Source: Larix kaempferi (taxonomy: Eukaryota; Streptophyta; Pinopsida; Pinales; Pinaceae). From it: a stretch of DNA of 64,000 nt. The stretch covers positions 6,641,001-6,705,000 of the forward strand of contig BSBM01000994.1 in NCBI GenBank assembly GCA_027924585.1, written 5' to 3'. Each line of letters opens with the position of its first letter. Position 1 is the stretch's first letter. The notes beneath the pieces are model-generated. The model saw only the letters and a program-made list of their open reading frames with translations, was not told the origin of the DNA and made no database searches. This document shows positions 35,494 through 46,964 of this stretch, piece after piece. A program made the translations under genes and the position numbers.

Positions 35494-37111
35494 TTAAGGT
35501 CTTAAGTTTCTTGAAGCTTTCTTCACACTTCGCATTCCAATCAAACTTCTTGCCTTTCTTTTGCAAAGAAGTGATTGGGTTGGCTATTTTTGAAAAGCCT
35601 TCAATAAACCTCCGGTAGTAACCGGTAATTCCCATGAAAGATCTAACGTCCGTTACATCTTTAGGTACTGGCCATTCTTCAATCGCCCGAATCTTTTCAG
35701 GATCCACTGAAATCCCTTCCTTAGTGACTACATGTCCTAAGTACTGGATTTCGTCTTTGAAGAAGTCACACTTACTGAATTTCGCAAAGAGCTGTTGTTC
35801 TCTCAGTTCTTGTAAGACTATACGTAAGTGTTCTTTATGCTCCTCCTCACTCTTAGAATAGACTAAAATGTCATCGATGAATACGACAACAAATTTATCT
35901 AGGTACTTATGCATTATGTTGTTCATTAAGCACATGAAAACAGCTGGGGCATTAGTAAGCCCAAATGGCATTACGACAAATTCGTAATGTCCGTATCTTG
36001 TTCTAAAAGCTGTTTTGAAAATGTCTTCCTCTTTAATTCTCACCTGATGATAACCCGATCTCAGATCGATCTTAGAGAATACCGTAGATCCACGTAGCTG
36101 ATCAAACAGATCATCAATACGAGGTAACGGATACCTGTTTTTAATCGTCATCTTGTTTAGTTGACGATAATCTATGCAAAGTCGCATAGTTTCGTCCTTC
36201 TTTTTAACGAAAATCACTAGCGCCCCCCAAGGGGATACACTGGGTCGAATATAATTCTTGTCTATTAACTCCTTTAACTGAGTTTTCAACTCGTTAAGCT
36301 CCAAGATATTCATACGATACGGGGCCTTTGAACTGGGAACAGCACCTGGTACTAGCTCAATTGTAAAATTTAGCTCCCTCTTGGGAGGTAATTCTGGGAT
36401 TTCCTCAGGAAAAACGTCAATAAATTCATTGACTACAGGGATGTTCTCTACTGTTTTCTGGTTGCTTTCAGACTTATCTGTCTCATCTGTAATAGTTACA
36501 GCATAGGTCTTGCACCCTTTTCTGACTGCCCTTTTAAGTTGTAAGGCAGAAATTTGCCTAACTACTATTTTCCTAGGGATACCCCTGACAGTTACAGGCT
36601 GTCCACTACTGTTTACACATCTAAAAGTTTTGTCAAAACAGTTTAAAACGACCCTATGTTGTTCCAACCAGTCCATCCCGATAAGTATGTCATAAGAGCC
36701 AAGTGGTAAGATGTTTAGTTTAACTGTAGTTCTAAATTCATTCATGTTTAAGGTGCATTCTTTTACATAACAATTTACTTTCCTTTTTGCCCCAGTAGCT
36801 AGTTGTACAGACCAAGAATTATCAAATCTTTCAACAGTCAATTTACATTTTTCTACCAGCTGAGGTGAAATATAACTAAGACTAGCACCTGGATCTATTA
36901 AAATAGTAACAGGGGTTTTGTTAATCATACCTCCTACTTCCACCATAGAAGTTTGGTAGTCAGCCTGGCGGTTTTCCAACGCTGCATTGATTCGGGGCAT
37001 AGTTCCTGCAAAATCTGCAACTGTCATTTCATCTTGAACAGTATGAATATTGCTGATTTGTTTCTTTCTGTTTGGGCAGACTGAAGCATAATGTGGCCCA
37101 TTACACTCCCA
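35471..37111 (-). pseudogene. pol: Tekay zinc-knuckle remainder, protease and reverse transcriptase
   Basis: Continues the gag frame after the TGA. First comes the knuckle remainder ([10 protein letters not shown]). The protease has [14 protein letters not shown], with Pro where the D-S/T-G-A motif has Ser or Thr, and [15 protein letters not shown] follows: [77 protein letters not shown], catalytic [13 protein letters not shown], and [17 protein letters not shown]. The frame ends at 35471 after [11 protein letters not shown], whereas the coherent reading moves to another frame about 20 bases earlier. Confidence 0.92.
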
Positions 37112-38290
37112 TCACTTGACAGGTTCTTTTCGCTCAAAGTTTTTGGTGTAGTTTCCATGATTATTAGGAGCCTCCTTGCTGCTTTTGTAATTGTTGGAAT
37201 GGCTGACAACTCCATTTTTTTTTCCTTGGAAGCTTTTACCATTAAAGTGGTTGCTGTTTTTGCCATTCTTGAAACTTTTATGGGGGACAAACTCCTTTTT
37301 CTTGTACTCGATCGGATTGCTGTTCTTTTTGGCTTTCCAGCTGGCTATCCCCTCTTTCTTTTTATTCTGTTCATAACAGAAATTTGCTTTTCGCATAGCT
37401 TCTTCCAGTGTTTTGGGGTTGTCATATTCAATTCTGTCCTTGATATGATAGGGCAGACAACTAAGAAACCGTTGTATTTTTGGTTTTTCTTCGACAAAAT
37501 ACAGTACATACCGCAACAAACTTAAGAACTTACTGTTTAAGTCCTTCATCATCATAGATCCTAGCTTTAGTTCATAAAATTCCTTGGCCCTCTCCTCATA
37601 ATACTGTTCAGACAGAAATTTCTTCTTGAAGTATCTTTTAAAAGTACTCCAATTAACTTCTCTCTCTTTAATCCCCTTGACCCTTTTCAGATCTTGCCAC
37701 CATATGGCCGCCTTTCCCGAGAGGTTGTAGATGGCCATTCGTGCCTTCAGCTGATTTGAGTAGTTATAGATCTGAAAATATTTTCTCATCCCGGATAACC
37801 AGGATTCCGCCTCTTCTCCAGTTTCAGATTCTCCATTGAAGGTTGGGGGCTTTATCTTCTTAAACTCCCCGGAAATCTCTTCATAAGGCCTGTACTTTTT
37901 CCTTCGGTTATGCAGCTCAGCTTCACTGCTGTCACTGCTAGTGTGATAACTGGGTTGTCCCTTTCTTTCTTCAGATGATGAACTGCTGTCGGATTTAGCT
38001 GGTTTTGTCCTTTTTGACCCTTTTTGATGACTAACTTCTTCTGAGTCAGCTCGTTTGCTCCTTCCTTCTGTCTGAAATTTTTCTATCAATAGCTGATTTA
38101 ACTGCTCCTGAGTCTTTAAAATCCTTTCATTATCCTTCTTGACTGTTTCCATCTCTGTCTTTAATCCTCTTATGGTCTGCATCAGCTCAGTGGTGTGAGC
38201 AATTACTTCTTCTGTCTCAGGTTCTCTTGACATCTGTCTTGTCACAGCATTTGGAGATTCCTCCTCAGCGTATTCTCCCAGTTTTTCCAT
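37112..38290 (-). CDS. gag: Tekay gag, ending at a TGA in the zinc knuckle
   Basis: 392 residues from MEKLGEYAEEE. A coiled-coil-prone, Lys/Glu-rich N-terminus (about 25-75) and a Ser-rich acidic linker precede the Retrotrans_gag domain (about 145-290: PPTFNGESETGEEAESWLSG, GKAAIWWQDL, LPYHIKDRIEYDNP). A Lys/Asn-rich basic tail follows. The frame stops at TGA (37112-37114), exactly where the first Cys of the CCHC knuckle should be; the same frame then continues [14 protein letters not shown]. Gag and protease-RT are thus in one frame broken only by this codon. A nonsense mutation is the simplest reading. Start chosen as the first ATG about 155 bases after the PBS. Confidence 0.9.
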   Translation of the reverse strand: MEKLGEYAEEESPNAVTRQMSREPETEEVIAHTTELMQTIRGLKTEMETVKKDNERILKTQEQLNQLLIEKFQTEGRSKRADSEEVSHQKGSKRTKPAKSDSSSSSEERKGQPSYHTSSDSSEAELHNRRKKYRPYEEISGEFKKIKPPTFNGESETGEEAESWLSGMRKYFQIYNYSNQLKARMAIYNLSGKAAIWWQDLKRVKGIKEREVNWSTFKRYFKKKFLSEQYYEERAKEFYELKLGSMMMKDLNSKFLSLLRYVLYFVEEKPKIQRFLSCLPYHIKDRIEYDNPKTLEEAMRKANFCYEQNKKKEGIASWKAKKNSNPIEYKKKEFVPHKSFKNGKNSNHFNGKSFQGKKNGVVSHSNNYKSSKEAPNNHGNYTKNFERKEPVK

Positions 38291-38444
38291 ACCTGTCTGA
38301 AAAATTCAGAAAAAGGAAATTTTCTGTTCTGTTCATGAAACCGAAATATAAGTTAGTACTTTATATATTTAAAAAAAAATTCTTTTATGGTCACTGTTTT
38401 GCGGAAGTTAGTGGAGTCACATCCAAGCCTAGTGTCTGAACCAT
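38291..38444 (-). other. Tekay 5' leader
   Basis: About 155 bp between PBS and gag ATG, with no ORF. Confidence 0.6.
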
Positions 38445-38456
38445 GCTCTGAGACCA
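38445..38456 (-). promoter_or_regulatory. Tekay primer binding site
   Basis: The minus strand reads TGGTCTCAGAGC two bases after the 5' LTR. This matches the plant initiator-Met PBS (TGGTATCAGAGC) at 11 of 12 positions. Confidence 0.85.
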
Positions 38457-38458
38457 CA

Positions 38459-41400
38459 TGTCAGAACCCGATATTTATGAAAAATTTAAAATTTTTATTA
38501 TAACAATAAATGTTAATAAATTTCATTCCTGGTCCTGTTTCTTTTAATTTAACTAATCATGATTTTTGTTTTAAAGGTTCTATTATAATACTAATACGAG
38601 TTTTTAATTTTTGTTATTGATCGTTTTCGTTTTTAACTTCAAAGGGAGAGCTAGCCATAGCTGGCTGGCTTACTTAGCTTACGAGCTAATGCATAATTTG
38701 TCTTTTGTTCACAGGTACACCGGTGAAGTATGGATCACTGTAATTTAAATTTTTGTAAGCATCAAACTCCTTTCCCTGCACTGCAAAAAACTCAAAGTAG
38801 ATCTAATTTCTATTACTGGTTGTCGTGTAAGACTGTAAAGTTCTTTTCATGAAATTCATGCTTGAAATAAGATTGATAGTCTGCCTCGACATGATATCTC
38901 TTATTCTGGATAGTATCATCAGGTTTTGCAATGAATTACAATGTTTCCATCATAACCATTGCGTTATGATCATGACTCTATGTAAATACTGTAAACTATC
39001 ACTGGAACAAATTGTTTGTATTATGTTCATCGTATACATGACGTGACGTTAGCATTATGTAACATACTGTCAACTATTAACTGTGATTACGACTGTGATC
39101 GCTGGTTATTAGTATGAGCTGGAAATGCGATACCTCTAGCGATGTTCCAATATGTTCATCTATAAATTATGATCCATTATCTACTTAGTATTTTTGTTTA
39201 ACTTATTTCGAAATCTCTGTTCGTTGTTTTAAATCTACGTTCATAGTATGGACCTGTAGATGGGTTTATATTCATACATCATAATAAGAAAGATTGTTAT
39301 TCTCATTGTTGATTGTTTAACAATAGTATTGGGAGAGTTATGATAAATAAGACTTATATAACCAAGGTGAGTCCAATCATATAGAGAGTTATGATAAATA
39401 AGACTTATATAACCAAGGTGAGTCCAATCATATAGTCAAAGGTAATACTTCAATGTTTTAATGTTGTGGTGTTCTCTTTTTAAGATTGACTACATCATTG
39501 TTCAATTGATTGTAGGGAATATATAATGTGCCCTTGACATTATCGATGGCTTGGTTTCAAAATATTTGCCATACAATGATTGTGTATCAATCATAATGTC
39601 CTTCCATACGTTGAACAAGACTTATTTCCATGCAATGATTTAAAATCGATGAACCATAAATCGAGCTGCAGCTGAACTATATGAAGTCGACCCATGTGAA
39701 GTTGATAAATTTAATGGCTACGTGGTTGGCTCTCCTCCTTGCGTTTGATAATATATAAGCCAGTATTGAAACCCTTCCTGGTCATTTTCCATGCCTTCGG
39801 GCTCGGGTTGTAAGAGAGAAACCCTCCCTGGTCTGAACTCGTCAGTTGGGCGCTGTAAAATGCAATTTGCTTAAGGTTCTGGTCACGTTGTTTTAAATCT
39901 CTGGTAGTTTAAAAGTCTGTGGCTCTGCTGTTGGCATCTGCTACAGTTTATTGGCATCTTATATCGTTTGCTGTCAAAGTGTTTAGGTCGCAAGCTACCT
40001 ACAGACTTACACTGTTGCTAGTCTGAGTTAGAGGCAGGTTTTTCTCCGTTGTTTTAACCATGAGGTGTTCGTATAATGGTTTTTAAGTCGTGCTCCCCGA
40101 CTGGTTCATTCATATCTTAGGGTTTGTTCAATACATGACTTTCACGGCTATCAAAGAGAGGAACTTGGAGTTTTCTTTGCTCATCCTCCTGATGAATGTG
40201 ATGGGGTTTTTCTACCTGGCTCAACTCGTGGCTACCAGGTTGTCCACGGGGTTGCTTTCTCCTAGGGCTCAGGTAAGAATTAACAATGGTTTCACATAAT
40301 TCAATATGAATAATATTGTTTGTAATTAAAATAAATGTTAACAATGCTCGTTAATTATAATGTGCAGGTCTTTAACCTTTCCTGAAGGTGTACGAGGCTT
40401 CCTCTCCAGCGCTGGCTCCTCCGGGTAAGCCTGGTTATTCCATGGCTGTCTCTCCCTTTGTTGGTTTTGTTGTGCTAGGTTTATGTCTAGAAGGACCTCC
40501 TTTGTAACTGGGTTGTTGTCGTTTTTAGTGTTATGGATGCTGTCACATGTATGAAACTGTTTGCTTATAGTTGATAGGGTTTGTTACCCCGGCATGTCTA
40601 TGAAGAACAATCTACGTCTCAGTCTGTTATGAGGCCCTGGGGTTGCTATTGTTATTGTATTTTCAAAGTGCAGGGTTTTACCCAACGCTGTATAAGCTAA
40701 TAGATACTGTAACTGTTGAGCCTGTCATGTGGCCGTGTATCATTCTGCGTTTTTATTAAATGAACAAAGTGTTTAAAATATAGGGATTGTTTTGAGTTCT
40801 CAGATACTTGCAGAGGATGATAACTCGGTTGTAGAAATGATAATATATGTGTTCTCTGCGTTTCTTTGGTTTTTGGGTATTAATGATAATGATGGGGTTC
40901 GCTATTTCTTGCTGTAATAGATGAAGAAATATTGTTAACCCTGGCGAATTGGGGGTTCTCTTCCTGGTTAAAACATATATGTGAAAATGTTTGAGTTCGG
41001 TGGTGACTGGAAACGAGTTGTGAAATTTTGGTTTTTGTATAAATATTGAATGTAACTGTGGATAAAAAGTATACATGAACTATATATGAAATCTCCTGTA
41101 GGTTCAATCTGATATATAAGGCATTTCTTTTCTTTTGTTTTCAATCTGTCGAATAATTATGGTCTGGCTACAACCGTGATAGATTTGTTGTCCACTCTCA
41201 AGGAGAAATACTTATAATGAATTTAATCTCATTACAGTAAATAACTACGAGGGTTTGTATTTGTTAAGGCATTCATAAGTTAGGTTAGATAGCTATCTTT
41301 GTGAATATGAGTTCTAGATTTGAAAGTAAAGTTGATGTTAAGACAGGTATCTGTCGAAACTGTGCATTCATGTGCAGATTTCTTCGAACATAATTTTGTA

Positions 41401-42513
41401 CTAAATACTGTAATATAACTAAAAGATTTAGACTAATACTACACCTACTGTTTGGTTTGAGCTCGAAATGAGCAGTAACATATTCTGGTAATAATGGATA
41501 ACAGTCAGTTATGTTCTAAGTATAGATAAATTTACTGATATAATTTTGTTCTCCTTTAGCTCGATACAGAGAATAACCTGTAATCTAGTTGACTGAAATA
41601 TGAAGCAGATATAAACTGGTATAATGCTCTAATAGAATTTATATCTGTAAATTTTCTCTATGGGAATATTTCACAGTAATTTTAAGACATATGAATTCTG
41701 CAAATTCTATCAAAAGATAATACAGATAGACTACTTTACTGAAATAAATAGTATTCAACACACAGATGAGATAGTCCATTCTACATTTAAATTAATTAAA
41801 TAAACAGCAGGAAGAGTGGCAGAACCTGTATCTATGGTAGACAATAATAGCAATGGGAGGCTGTTCCTCCCTACCAATTCCTGGAGAGTGCCCAGACAGC
41901 ACTTCTCAGGACCCCCGAGCTTGCTCTGGTCTAACTGGCTGGAACTAGGTACAGCCAACAATTCCCTCAGCCAAAGCAGCTATACTGGAACCAAGTTACT
42001 GCAACTTCCTGACTCAAAACACTTCCTTACTGTTTTCCCACTTCCTCAATGGGACTCCTGAATAGCATTCACCTGAATGTATTCTCCCTCTAGAACAATG
42101 CTGAGCCCCCAGCTCAGTTCATTGAGTAGTATTTAAAAGATTGCCTAGGTCTTAGTTGGGTTAACTGTCATTAATGAGCCACCTGCTCAGATTCCATTTA
42201 CTTGGGGAATCATGACCCCAAAATATAGGGAAGTTTCCACCTGCAACTCAGGAAGTGTTTTAGGATGCTGCCACTTGTGTTTTGTCTTTCCACCTAGTTC
42301 CATACACCAGTTAGAACAGTAACCTCTTTTAACAGCTCTCCCATGCTGTTGTCTCCATAATTTATTTATTAATAATAATTATTCAGAATTTACATTCCAT
42401 TTCTGGCGACTCTGCTGAGTCATCCATTCTTACTTAGCATTAAATTTAACATAATGTCTCAGGAATATTAATAAAATAATTACATTATTTTTGCAAAATT
42501 GGGGTATGTGACA
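38459..42513 (-). repeat. Tekay 5' LTR
   Basis: 4,055-bp LTR next to the primer site. It contains a 51-bp direct repeat at 39333-39434 and, on the plus (antisense) strand, a TATATAAG motif and splice-like junctions. Short ORFs in it are duplicated in the other LTR and are not genes. Confidence 0.95.
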
Positions 42514-42759
42514 TCCACTGTGTGTTCTTCGTGCCAAACGTGCATTATTATGGTGGCAATCCGGTCAAGCTAACAATCATACCTGCCAAAAGGAAAAAGT
42601 TCCATTTTCTAATGATTCATAATGATTACTGATTTGACCCGGTCGCAATCCTACTGCTATCGCAACCCATACCTAAACCACGATACATTTTCTCCAACCT
42701 AGGCATTCTATTCCTGCTGGTGCGCCAACCTACCACCAAGCATCCTGCCATTTTTTTCG

Positions 42760-43830
42760 ATGCAATTCAGGAAACGCGTTGTTCCAAGCCCGTCCTGTAG
42801 GGCTTCAACCTGCTACCATTTACCAACTTTGGGAGCATTGCTCCATCTAACTGCTGTAGCTATACTCCTCCTCCTGAAGTTATGCTACTGATGCGATATG
42901 GACCAAGACAATGCATCTACAATTTCTCTGGGTGCTGCATAAACTTACTGTTGTACAACAACACCAAGTCACCCTGCTGAAACTATTTGTTCTTGATATG
43001 GCTATCATGCCAAGCCTTTTGTTGATCCTTCTCGACACTCTAGTGGAAACCTGCGATAAATCGATCTTCCTCAAGCTGCACTAGTTGTGCCAGACGTTCT
43101 CCTAATGCCGCTTCATCATCCATACATGTTGCTGCCGCTATGTGCAGACTCAGAACGATGTACTCCATAGGGATAATCGCTTATTTCCCATACACTAGTT
43201 TGAATGGTGTCTGTCCTGTCAACCTTTTAAAAGTGGTGCGATATGCCCACAAAACTGCTGGAATATAAAATCCCAGTCGTCATGATTCGCATTGCAAACC
43301 TTTATTAGCACATGCTCCACGATCTTGTTGAAAGCTTCCACTGTCCCATTTTCCTGTAGATGATATGGTGTGCTCTTCTTATGTTGTATCTGCAGTTTCG
43401 CTGTCAATGCACTGACAATGCGATTGATAAAATGATTGCCATGATCACTCATCAATACCTTTGGGAAACCAAACTGAGTGATGATGTTGTCCAACAAGAA
43501 ACCCGTTGCTATTGCAGCGTAGCAATCTACGACTGGTGTAGCCTCTGCCCATCGTGTCAAATAATCTATCGCTGTGATGATGTATGTTGCACCAGTGCAC
43601 TTCCTAGGTGGGTTGATAGGTCCCAAGAAATTGACTGCCCATTTATCAAATGGCTGCAGTTTCACCTGAGGTTTCAATGGCATCTCATCCCTCCTAGATG
43701 GTTTCCTAGTTATTTGACAAACATCACAGGTCCATGCATAATCGGTCGCATCATAGTGAAGTGTCGACCACCAAATCCCTATGCGAAGCACCTTCTGGCA
43801 GTCGCACGACCACCATAGTTCCCACCAGCT
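42760..43830 (-). pseudogene. int: element C integrase (Tat type), decayed
   Basis: The longest frame (43791-43219) carries CDVCQITRKPSRRDEMPLKP, WAVNFLGPINPP, ITAIDYLTRWAEATPV, LMSDHGNHF and ENGTVEAFNKIVE. The first catalytic Asp, normally in a WAVDFxGP context, is Asn here; the second Asp and the Glu remain. Further 3' (about 43200-42760, broken frames) the C-terminal GPY/F-type region is still visible as GDLVLLYNSKFMQHP, LGPYRISSI and LVNGSRLKPYRTG. The N-terminal zinc part is frameshifted. Integrase would insert the cDNA; this copy cannot. Confidence 0.85.
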
Positions 43831-44015
43831 ACTCCTGTGTGTGCTTTCGACAAGATCTTCCCTTGCTCATGAGGAAGGACGCAACGCCTCAAGATCATTT
43901 TTGATCCCAATTTGTACAACTGTCCTACAATCAGCTGGAAATCTGCAGCCTTGACCACCAGCTGCTTCTTCTGACTGGTGGTGAACCATTCTGGTGCAAT
44001 TCCTATCGCTAGAAA

Positions 44016-44530
44016 CTAAATGATTTCCTCATAGTAGTCATCATCTACTTCAATCTTAAATAGTTTTGCATTGGGAAACCCATCTTCAATGTTGGTTGGT
44101 TCCTCTCCTGTCTCAATCCACGACGGATGATTTGGTCCTGCGTTCAAGCGTCTTGGCTTCACAATCACCTCAAAATCAAACTCCTGAAACAGAAGTAGCC
44201 AGCGACATATCTTCCCCCCTAACACAGGCTTATTGACTAGATATTTCAATGCAAAGTGGTATGTGAACATCTTAAAGTGACCACCTAAGAGGTAATTCCT
44301 GAACTTCTGCAGCGCATACACCATTTCCAGACCTTCCCTCTCGGTGGTTGTATAGTTTTGTTCTGCGGACGACAACTTCTGACTTGCAAAAGCAATGGGG
44401 TGATCCAGATCCCCTTCCCCTAGCTGTGCGAGCACTACTCCCAGCATGATCGATGAGGCATAAACGTGGACATGGAATTCCTTGCTCCAGTCCAGAAATA
44501 CCACTATCGACGCTGAAGCCATCTTAGCCT
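44016..44530 (-). pseudogene. element C RNase H, catalytic residues lost
   Basis: A 168-codon frame with EFHVHVYASS, PIAFASQKLSSAEQNYTTTE, KYLVNKPVLGG and QEFDFEVIVKPRRLNAG. In gypsy RNase H the first, third and fourth acidic residues are normally Asp in HVDASS-, TDH- and PDHLSR-like contexts; here they read Tyr (HVYASS), Tyr (FTYHF) and Asn (GPNHPSW). Only the Glu of TEREG remains. The ORF is long but enzymatically dead. Confidence 0.85.
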
Positions 44531-45083
44531 TCAGGGTTTCAAAACTAACTTGACATTCAGGACTCCACTAAAATACCACATCTTTCTTCAACAACTTCTC
44601 CATAGGGGCTGTGAACATAGCATAACCCCGGATGAACTTGCTATAATACCCAGTGTGACCTAACGTCGCTCTTAACTGCTTGACATATGTCGATGGTGTT
44701 AAACTCAGAATGAGCACAATCTTTGCGGGGTTGACCAACAATCCTTGCTTGCAAACAATGTGACCCAACAATATCCCAAATTGTGCACAAAAGATGCACT
44801 TATTCAAGTTCTGTGATATTTGATGTTGTCAACAGCGCTCCAACATCAATCGCAGATTGGCCAGCTGATCGCTGATCAATCCATAGATTGTCTAGTCATC
44901 CATGTACACTTGCAAAAACTTTTGAATGAAATCCCTGAAAGAAGCAACAACGACCTGAGAGAATATCGCTGGTGCATTTTTCAACCCAAACGCATCACTG
45001 TGTATTGAAAACAACCCCATTCTGTCACAAAGGTTGTCTTATGGTGATCTTCTTTTGTCTTGTGTAGATTTGACCTATAACAT
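44531..45083 (-). pseudogene. element C reverse transcriptase, C-terminal half
   Basis: Readable blocks: HHKTTFVTEWG, LGLKNAPAIFSQVV, the catalytic VYMDD followed at once by a TAG stop, then NKCIFCAQFGILLGHIVCKQ and LRATLGHTGYYSKFIRGYA (44807-44568). The fingers and first palm motifs are absent because the sequence ends at about 45083, near the usual GYNQ motif. Several frame breaks. Confidence 0.85.
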
Positions 45084-46964
45084 ATGCCCCCTAATGTGTG
45101 AGGTTAGAGGGAAACGATGGTCGAAATACATTATAAGTCCAAGTCAAAGGAGGAGCAAGAAACCGTAGAACCAAGTCACAAAAACACCTGAAACAACAAT
45201 CAAGGCCAGCGAGCAATTACAATCTTGACATCATATAGATGTGTAACATGATCTCCGATACATAACTAGGAGATGTATATATAGAGCATGGCCCCTGAAA
45301 TACAAGTGTGGATCCATGTCAACAGAGAGATCATAGCCATAACAACAAGCTAGATCTATGTCTCATGAAGAGCCAAAATGCGTAAGGCTCAGTCTTGCGC
45401 AGCTTGGGGGATAACATAAACATGGTGATGCTATCATAGTCCCAAGGTCTTCATCCAAAACAACCCAAGGTACAAACCCTAACCATGCGAATAAATGAGC
45501 TGGAGTCGAACATGGGGGAAATCGTTTGATTACCGGTCATTGATGTATACCATTAACAAATGTGAGGACTTCCATCGATAATGATAATGGAGCCCAAGGT
45601 ACCTAGTACGATCCTAACAAGTGTGAATAAGTGGACTTGAATTCGAACACTTGAGGAACCTGTTGAATAAGAGACAATGATGTATTCCCATTTATTCAAT
45701 AGCAAGGGAAACTGCCACTGATGACTGCAATCCCCAAGGTATTAACTGAAACTCTAAACTTCATTCCCAGAGCATAATGAGTTGAGGTCGATGGGAAGAA
45801 GTCCACTTGAAGGGAGGCATTAATGCATCCTCCATCATCCAACACAAGGAACACTCACAGGTATGAGCTGATGTGGATTAGGACCAGTAACAAGATGAAA
45901 CAAACTGACACTAGGATGGCCGAAACATGAAGTCAAGGTAAACTGCAGAATGGCTGACACAGGTTGCATCCTTGAACAATGAGCATGACACAAAGTGACT
46001 TAGGCAGTTTTCAACATAATGGGGAAAGTGATATAAATCTACAATGTAGGAGACATAATAGACCCTCCATATCGTTGGAATAATAACCAATCGGGGGAGT
46101 AAAACTCGGAGATCAGGTTCACCCTAAGGACAAAAATTAAAACCCAACTGACATGAGAGACTCAAGTAGGTGTTGTGTTCAAGGATAGGATTGAAATAAC
46201 TTCCTTTGAAACTGAAAGATATTCGATACACCCTTCTTATCCCTTATTCTTTTTGGTAAAAGAATGTTCTTCTTGTTTATTTAACGATTCTACGAAAAAT
46301 AGAAAACTCAATAAGTCCAACCATGTAATAGGTTTAACGAGCCCATGGGAGGAAGACTAAATACCTTCTTCATTGTTTATAGAGTTCGAAGAAGAGATAG
46401 AAGAATACTCCATAGTACTGATCTCTGGATTTTAATATCGAGCCGAGATCTATTCTTGCTCGCTAGTGTTTTCAATTTTAAGGAGTGTGAAAAACTTAAA
46501 CAATAACTCCATACACCTACTCATGGATTTTAATATTGAGCCCAAGTAGGTTAATGCTCACCAGTGTTTTCCTGTTTATAGAGTCTGAAAAACTTAAACA
46601 ATCCTCTATTTACCCTCTCGTGGATTTCACATTGAACCCGAGTAGGTGAATGCTCTCTTGGTGTTTTCATGTTTAGAGAGTCTGAAAACCCTAAAGAGAG
46701 GCTCCAAAAGGCTTTTTTCGTATAGTTAGTCCCCTCCCCCAAAAAATTATAAAACAATGAGAGGAGAACTCTTCTAGCCACGGATGACTAGAGTATTCCT
46801 TTTTTGTATGTAATCCGCAAAGGTCCGGAAAAGGGTTAAACTTATACCTAAGCGGATGGACCCTAAATTCCTTTAACGAGCTTGAAGAGGCCAAGTTTGC
46901 TCGACAATCTTGTTTACTTTTTCATATTCAAAACAAGAGCTTAAAATGACTTAAAAGACAGCTA
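45084..46964 (-). other. element B non-coding 3' region, homologous to element A 3' region
   Basis: Starts with GCCCCCTAATGTGTGAGG next to TAACA at 45084-45101, as element A does at 49945-49969. Shared blocks include GATTACCGGTCA(A/T)TGATGTATACCATT, AAAACAATGAGAG(G/A)AGAACTC and ACAAAGGTCCGGAAAA. It contains a 97-bp triple repeat at 46427-46690. No coding frame. Confidence 0.7.
46427..46690 (+). repeat. 97-bp tandem repeat, three copies
   Basis: Units start with TGGATTTTAATAT at 46427 and 46524 and TGGATTTCACATT at 46621, spacing exactly 97 bp twice. Each has GAGCC(G/C) or GAACCCGAG, then TGCTC, AGTGTTTTC and GAAAA(C)TTAAACAA. Confidence 0.85.

Larger units (their letters stand above)
29502..42513 (-). 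mobile_element. Tekay/Del-like Ty3/gypsy chromovirus with ~4-kb LTRs
   Basis: 13,012 bp. LTRs 29502-33557 and 38459-42513 begin TGTCAGAACCCG and end TATGTGACA. Flanks are GCCAC (29497-29501) and TCCAC (42514-42518), a 5-bp target duplication with one mismatch. Minus-strand order: 5' LTR, PBS, gag, protease, RT, RNase H, integrase, chromodomain, PPT, 3' LTR. I counted about 52 differences over ~4,055 bp of LTR (about 1.3 %), the lowest in the window. The internal part is only 4.9 kb, so LTRs make up over 60 % of the element. A nonsense codon and one frameshift break the polyprotein. Confidence 0.95.
27782..45083 (-). mobile_element. element C: old Tat-like Ty3/gypsy, 5'-truncated, split by Tekay
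   Basis: On the minus strand: partial RT (45083-44530), RNase H, integrase (to about 42760), then, after removing the Tekay insertion (29502-42513), about 850 bp of 3' internal sequence and the 3' LTR (27782-28646). RT, RNase H and integrase motifs match the Tat group (FVTEWG, NKPVLGG, WAVNFLGPINPP). Everything 5' of mid-RT is missing; element B sequence abuts at about 45083. Many stops, frameshifts and lost catalytic residues make it the oldest readable pol here. Confidence 0.75.

Noticed and set aside
43360-43818. 152-codon plus-strand ORF
   Set aside because: Exact antisense of the element C integrase.
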